A stretch of 64,000 nucleotides of DNA from Triplophysa rosa (lineage: Eukaryota > Chordata > Actinopteri > Cypriniformes > Nemacheilidae). The translations under genes and the position numbers were made by a program. Each line of letters begins with the position of its first letter. The stretch's first letter is position 1. The notes beneath the pieces were generated by a model that was not told where the DNA came from, ran no database searches, and saw only the letters and a list, made by a program, of their open reading frames with translations. Positions 58,287 through 64,000 of the stretch are shown piece after piece. The DNA lies in assembly GCF_024868665.1 (NCBI RefSeq), contig NC_079905.1, positions 8,458,754 through 8,522,753 on the forward strand, read 5' to 3'.

Positions 58287-60092
58287 CAGGGGCGCAAAAA
58301 TGGGGTATGCAGTATATGCGGTGCATAGGGGCGCCGCACAAGTGGGGGCGCCATTGTGCCAAAATATTATTTAACATTTTTTTAAATAAAACGTTATAAA
58401 AAATATAACGAAAAAGTCATTATCTAAAACGTTTTATTTTCACTTTTGTCTAGCATTTTAAAGAGTTCAATAAATATATAATTTATTTAATCAAGTTATT
58501 ATGTCAACCAATCACTCTTTCACAGTCAAATGACCAAATGGATCGAGCAAAGAAACTTCCCAAAGCGCAGAACAGAACATGAAAATGAAAGTAAATTGAC
58601 AAGTCGGACGCGTTTTCCCCCATATGACGACGCGAGCTGTGCAGTTTGAACGTCAGGTCCGTGTCCTTCACATAACGCGAGCAGTTGCGTCTTCTGCAAA
58701 CAGCGCGCAGCACAGAGCGCCGGAGATATTGCGTGTGGACACTGAAACAGCGCAATGATTGACAGGATGACAGAGACAAGAGCGCAAAAGAACGTTAGTT
58801 AATAAAAAATAATTTGAGCTTTCAATGTAAGTGAGTTTGTCTTTGTTTTACTTTAATGATGTTTTCATAAAATGTGAACCACTAACAAAGGGGAAAATCC
58901 AAAAGATTTTTTATTTATTTGCCTTATAATATCTGTTATCCATCTTATTTCGTTTTTTCAATAATATTTGAATTATAAATGCACAGTAAAGGTATGTTTA
59001 ACATAGGCAAATTTTATTGTTGTGTTTTTATTAAATATTAATGAACCACAAACTAAGCATTCGTTTTAAAGTAGGCCTAAGTGGGAAAAGAACAAAAAAA
59101 TACAACGCGAGTATATCATGTGATACGTCTTATTCGTCTTATTCTGATAATAATAAATAATGTTAATAATACTTTTTGTTGAAGGAAAGGGAATAATCTA
59201 TATATAACTTTAAAGATCAAAATAAGTTTATTTCCTCATCAGCACATCTCTAATGGGCTACAACTCGATTGTTACTTATATTTGGGATATTTAAAGAAGT
59301 TTTATTATTTAAAACTTGACAAGTTTTTTTGTTAAAGGTTTTAAATGTCAAAATTCTAGACTACATAAGTGAAACTCACTTTTCAAAGAATACAACAAAT
59401 AGCCTTATTTGAAGTCTTAGAGGCTGTGTCCACCGAGGCGTTTACACCTGCGGCCGGCGTTTTTGCCGCGCTTTTAAAAAAAGCCATCAGATGACGGTTT
59501 TTTTCCGCGCTCTGCGCTGGTGCTATGCGTTTTTTTCATGCTCAGCGCCGGCGTTCGACCGATCGCCCTGAGTTGAAAAATGCTCAACTTTGGGCAGAAC
59601 GCTGCGCCTGCAGCGGGCGTTTTCAGCCGAGCTCCTGCCGTTTTCAGCCGCGTAAATGCTCGTTGGACACAGCCCCTTTTAAAAACTGTTTAGCCCGATT
59701 AATCAAAAAAACAAGCGTCCAATTATACGGTTATTAAAATAATCGTTAGTTTCTGCCCTAATTTATTGTGTATGTCAAGCTTTATGTACTTTTACTACTT
59801 TTTGCTCCTTTGTTTCATTATTTTTCAGATTGTTATTTATCTTTTCAGAATTGTGTGTTACATTGTGAAGCAGTTGGAAAAGTGTTTCTGTAAAAGGAAA
59901 CCTTTATGCTTCTGTTATAGATGCAAATCTGATTGTCTCCTTCACATGATGTAAAATAGAATGACTCCAAAGGTAATATACAACTTGTCTGCAGATTTTT
60001 TATTTGTTGTGTGTTTTCTATATTGGGGTGGCCGATGGGGGCGCCAATACTGATCTCGCATACCCCTCAGAAAATGTGCAGTTGCGCCCCTG
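58287..60092. mobile_element. 1.8-kb hAT-like element, 7/8 duplication
   Basis: Starts CAGGGGCGCAAAAATGGGGT and ends AGTTGCGCCCCTG; the outer 11 bases are perfect inverse copies and GGGGTATGC recurs inside both ends. Flanking 8-mers GCTGAGTT (58279-58286) and GCTGAGTG (60093-60100) differ at one base. No transposase is recognised in the interior, but another inverted-repeat element is nested at 59422-59675. Confidence 0.82.
59422..59675. mobile_element. Nested GC-rich MITE, GGCTGTGTCCA termini
   Basis: Left GGCTGTGTCCACCGAGGCG then TTTACAC; right GTAAATGCTCGTTGGACACA then GCC. The inverted repeat is about 28 bp. The interior is rich in GCGC/CGCC words (GCGGCCGGCGTTTTTGCCGC), unlike the host element. 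It interrupts the hAT at 58287-60092. Confidence 0.72.
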
Positions 60093-60254
60093 GCTGAGTG
60101 ACTCTGCAGTGTTTTATTAGTATTTTTCTCTCAGCGTTGATCCTTAGCGTTTTTTTACACGCGTGTCTGTTTGTTGACAGTGTTTTGTTAAACTGTGTCA
60201 ATACCTACTTACAACGTGGTTTCTGGTGAAAACAACGTCCATCCAAAGATTATG

Positions 60255-60285
60255 ATTAATGAGGGATAATATACAGTCAGCCATG
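60255..60285. repeat. Fragment related to the 5755-5870 hairpin element
   Basis: ATGAGGGATAATATACAGTC and AGCC match one arm of the hairpin repeat with small changes. Too short to call an element with confidence. Confidence 0.4.
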
Positions 60286-62170
60286 ATCACAAAACCTGAA
60301 ATGTGAAGTGAATCAATACATTTTTTTTTTGTATTGATTTATCTTCATCTTGGAATTTTAAGGAATTGGATTAGAAAAACCAAAGATCGGTGTAATGATC
60401 AACTTGATTAAATGTTTGTTTTTCATTAAATATCAAATCTTGAGTTCTTGAACCTCATTTTTTTTATATATAAACATCATTTATGGGCAGATTGGGTTGT
60501 TTATATTCATCCGTTAGCCGTCTCATCTTCACAGCATCTTGAAACATTTTTCCACGTTATTGGTGAGCAGAATAAACATCGAAGGACAGCATTGCTTCCA
60601 CTAAAATGTCTATGCTATTTGCGTATTGACAAAATATAACATGAATTTGCAATTGCCATATTAAAATTTTACTTTTGCCCGTCAGAAAGAAATTGCAGGT
60701 TTGGCAGTGGTGAAAAAATATAATTTATTAGAAAACATCAAACAACCATTATGCCAGAAGCTGCAGTTTGAGGCTGGTAATGGAATATAAATACAATGTC
60801 TTTATGTTCTGATTTAAACACGTTTTTTCTCCCAGCCAATGGCGGATTCAAAGTGTTACCACCAAGGCAGTTCATACAAACGTTTCACGTTTATATGGCA
60901 GATACATACAATATAATCTTGTTTCAATAGTGCGATTCTTCATACAGCAAATAACTCCCTTATGTTTTTTCTTCTATTCTTTCTTTTAGCTCAATATAGC
61001 TTCATTCCCCAGTATTATAAATTATTGATCGTGTTATCGTGAGATTATATCGTTCTCAGCTCTTCAGAAAGTTTATCTGTGTACCGTGGTATTGAGGGCT
61101 TGAAGTGAATACATTACTGAGCAGAAGTAATCCTGTTAAAGATTTCTATGTTGGGAGTTCACACCGTACGTTGGGGCTTTGCCAATGCAGAGGCTTGTCT
61201 ACATCTTAAATTAATCAAATTGGACACAATTAAAAGACTTTTCACAACCAGCACCATAAGGGCTTGTGCCTTGATTTGCATATAAAGAAAACGAGGTAAT
61301 TTCAACATTAAAGATTGTCATCTGGTAGGGTTTATGCTCTATATTGAATTATTTTATTGGGACACACTTAAGTACTGAATTAAGAGGTCGTGCTAATAAA
61401 ATGTTTTGCGCTGAGTGTTAAAGATTGCTCTCTGCACCCTGTATACTTTAAGTCTGTTTATTCACTTATGTCCCCGAGGCAGGCACATAAGAGATAAGAT
61501 ACATAACGCTTTTAATGTTCATTTCAATGTGATTGCATCTGAGCCTTCCTGCCCTGATGTAATTTTTCCTCATATTATCCTGTATATGCCGTTACAGAGT
61601 GCTTGATTACTCTATAACACACAGCTGGATGCTATTGTGATTTTCTATCACGGTGTTCGAGCTACTGTGTTGTATTGTTCTTTTGGCACAGTTTCCAATT
61701 AAACTCTCCTGAGAGTAACTGTCCCTTTACCTGAAACCTCTTCCTGTTTCTGAGGCAGTGAAACGGGTCTCCGATAAGCGCACAGGTGCTGGTAATTATC
61801 CAGTCACTCGTCTAAATAAGTGAGCACCTGCTGCCGACCACTTAAGGGCTTTTCCTCCACCTGGAATACAATTCCCACAATCCCCGTGGGCATGTTCGTT
61901 CATGACAGGAAAGACAGTGGAAGAGACTGCTGGTAGAAACAGAGATGAAAATAGATTTAAGGAGCGCAGAACCTGAGCGATAGAGGAGATGCTTTCCATT
62001 AAGGCCTGGATTTTTGCTATGAAGGATTGTGAAGGGTTTATTGCGATATTCCTCAACATGATGAAAAATCTGGTGTGATGAGCTTAAACCTAGGGCTTAA
62101 AACTCAGACAAGGTTAAAGCTCAACTCGGTAAAAACTGATTCTAAGATCAAGTAAATAATGCTGAATAAA
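60286..62170. other. Intergenic, nothing recognised
   Basis: No repeat family or gene was recognised. The stretch 61400-61800 has moderately regulatory-like texture, without specific support. Confidence 0.33.
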
Positions 62171-62290
62171 ATCTAAAGATTTAACTCAATTCAACTTTAT
62201 TTATATAGCGCTTTTTACAATTTTCATTGTTACAAAGCAGCTGTACATAAGACATATTGACTGTAAGCAAACCAATTAAAGTTGTACCTG
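62171..62290 (-). repeat. LINE 3'-tail-like repeat
   Basis: TTAACTCAATTCAACTTTAT and TTATATAGCGCTTTTTACAA, then TGTTACAAAGCAGCTGTACA. On the minus strand this gives AGCGCTATATAAATAAAG with a TTGAATTGAGTT tail, as in 3' ends of fish CR1/L2-type LINEs. Short fragment. Confidence 0.5.
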
Positions 62291-62335
62291 CAAAAGCAAG
62301 AAAAAGGTGAAAACAAAGAAGACAGACATACCCAC

Positions 62336-62480
62336 ATACAAAACACTCCACACACACAATATGCACACGTACTAACACACACACACACGGACGCGCACGC
62401 ACACACACGTACACAGACAAGTATGCACACACACACAGACACGCACGCACACACACACACATACACACATACGCACGCAC
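62336..62480. repeat. (CA)n-rich microsatellite cluster
   Basis: Interrupted CA repeat with CG/TA variants over about 145 bp. It fully explains the long ORFs on both strands here, with their Cys/Val and Thr/His repeats. Confidence 0.95.
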
Positions 62481-62634
62481 AGTGAGAGCACACATTTAAG
62501 ATAAAGGAGAGAGAAGCACAGGTCAAATATAACAGACTATAAATTTCTATATGCAATATTAACTAAGTAAAACTTTAAAATTCTAATTTAGATGAAAGTT
62601 GAATTTTTTTGTTCCACTTTTATAAAGCTTTATT

Positions 62635-62770
62635 TAATGGGATACAGTATAGTTCACACAAAAATGAACATTCTTTAATCGTTTACTCACCATCATCTCA
62701 TGCCAAACCTGTATGACTTTTTCTGCCGAACAGAAAATAGTTTTTTAAAGAATGACAGAAATAACATGGC
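62635..62770. mobile_element. TTAA-family MITE, left-arm fragment
   Basis: TTAATGGGATACAGTATAGT, TCACACAAAAATGAACATTC, CGTTTACTCACCATCATCTC, CCAAACCTGTATGACTTTT and then AGAATGACAG. The left arm of the TTAA family with a small insertion after the terminus; the right arm is absent. Confidence 0.65.
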
Positions 62771-62898
62771 ATCATAACTTTTTTTACTTTGAGTAGACTT
62801 GAAATAGAACAAAAGTAACAGCTTGCAAGGCCGTAAATTCATTACATAAGTAACTTTGAAAACGCCCCATTTTACAGTGTAATAAAGTGTCAATTATA

Positions 62899-62971
62899 CA
62901 CAGCAAAATCGCCAGTGTTAAAAAGGGTCAAATTAACTCTCACAGTGTTTATATAATCCACACTTTGAGAG
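62899..62971. mobile_element. Left arm of the CACAGTAAAATCGCC snapback MITE
   Basis: CACAGCAAAATCGCCAGTG, TTAAAAAGGGTCAAATTAAC, TATATAATCCACACTTTGAG match the left arm of 47508-47645 with about four differences. The copy stops just past the hairpin centre, so only one arm is present. Confidence 0.75.
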
Positions 62972-64000
62972 CTTTGATATTTGATATATAAATAAGTATA
63001 ATGTCAGTCATATCAAATGGGAATTATTGTTGACCGTCATCGCTCTATAATTTTTTAGTATTTAAAAGATCTTGTTACATTGAATTATCTGAATTAGTAA
63101 TAACAAAATCAGTTGCATTCAATTGGCAGTATACATACAAAAAGCCTGCGGTCGTACAGTAAGCTGGTTGCGGTTGATGTGTTTAAGCCTCCTTTAATAA
63201 AATTAATCAGTCAGAGGTATTTTCTATAGGCCAATTCTGCGTATTGCTGATGAAGGTCGCGAAGACCCATCTTTCAACGCAACCCAAAGCCATGACCTGC
63301 AGCTTTGACACTCCGCTAGTTTGACATATTTGTCAAGAACTTGCCACATCCAGTGAGACTCAAGGATGTGCGGGGGAAGACATTTTGAAGAACACACCCT
63401 TGGCGTCACCCATGGAACCTTGGAGTGTCTGTGACACCTGCTCACATTTAGTCCTGTCAAGTACAATCATATCATTAAAAGTATTCAAGGCATGTCCCCT
63501 ATCTCTTTCAACTCCTCAACTGGAGCTCTGATACTGTAGCTCCACACTGTACTCACCACCAGAAAGAGAGATGGAGATATGCTGTATAGGATAACTTCCT
63601 GACTGCCATGGATTTTTTTGGAAGACAGAGCTAGTATGGGAGCCGATATAAATCAGATGTACTTGAAAGCATGGAATTATTTCCTTTGTTGTCTGCCTGA
63701 GCTTCTCATAAAGAGTAAATAAGGGAAATTGAGAGACATGATGTGAGACGATAGATTCATCTGATGTGGTAGACACCATGTGTTGTGTGAGACAGAGACA
63801 CAGACTCAATCAATGAGTTGTCTGACGGAAAGCTCGGGATAGATCTCTCCATAGCTTCCTGTGCCTTTCCCTTTTCTACTTTTGCCAACATATACGTCAC
63901 CAATACAGAGCGCAGAATACAAGTGTTGCATTAGTCTAATTTAACAGTATTCAGAGTTTGGAATATCCAGAAATAGATGAAAGGAGCTGTTAGAAAGGCT
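62972..64000. other. Intergenic to window end, nothing recognised
   Basis: Short ORFs on the minus strand (80 and 97 codons) have no recognised domain. An acceptor-like TTTTCTATAG at 63223-63232 precedes a 26-codon open stretch, too short to support an exon. Confidence 0.33.

Noticed and set aside
62181..62556. Long minus-strand ORFs rich in Cys/Val and a plus ORF rich in Thr/His
   Set aside because: They are translations of the CA-type microsatellite at 62336-62480 and not proteins.
63233..63310. Possible terminal exon after TTTTCTATAG
   Set aside because: Only 26 open codons, no homology recognised, and a comparable run is common by chance.

Overview
The window looks like nuclear DNA from a teleost fish, probably a cyprinid. 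It is AT-rich, I found no convincing protein-coding gene, and it carries many short interspersed elements of cyprinid type. These include tRNA-derived SINEs whose 3' part contains the 'GCTTTGGATAAAAGCGTCT' tail, TTAA-bounded palindromic MITEs, hAT and Harbinger-like non-autonomous DNA transposons, and fragments of a CR1/L2/Rex1-type LINE. Most open reading frames are short (60-130 codons), lack homology I can recognise, and fall in repeats or random intergenic DNA. The window reads as a gene desert or large intron.

Layout: 1-1050 is a LINE fragment on the minus strand with the start of a reverse-transcriptase domain and one frameshift. 1.4-11 kb holds scattered repeats: a LINE/SINE tail, a palindromic MITE, a DNA element with a SINE inside it, a strong hairpin at 5.8 kb, a SINE fragment and a TTAA MITE. 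There is also a weak candidate exon at 7623-7722. 11.2-12 kb is a head-to-tail cluster of three related MITEs, one of them interrupted by another element. 13.7-25.6 kb contains a TTAA-flanked element with a small basic ORF, a long palindromic element, and two hAT elements with exact 8-bp target-site duplications. 27-34.4 kb is the densest repeat region: several MITEs, two abutting elements, and a 2.1-kb hAT with an 8-bp duplication and the remnant of an N-terminal transposase-like ORF. 34.4-49.5 kb is mostly single-copy-looking DNA with a few MITEs, a nested SINE and a LINE 3' end. It includes several stretches whose texture resembles conserved noncoding enhancers. 49.5-64 kb has a Harbinger-like element, more MITEs, a 1.8-kb hAT with a nested element, and a CA-rich microsatellite.

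The elements do not form a pathway. What they show is a history of insertion and nesting. The strongest results are the transposon boundaries, because terminal inverted repeats and target-site duplications can be read directly from the sequence. Enhancer-like calls are inferences from base texture only and have low confidence. I found no new molecular system that I could defend.
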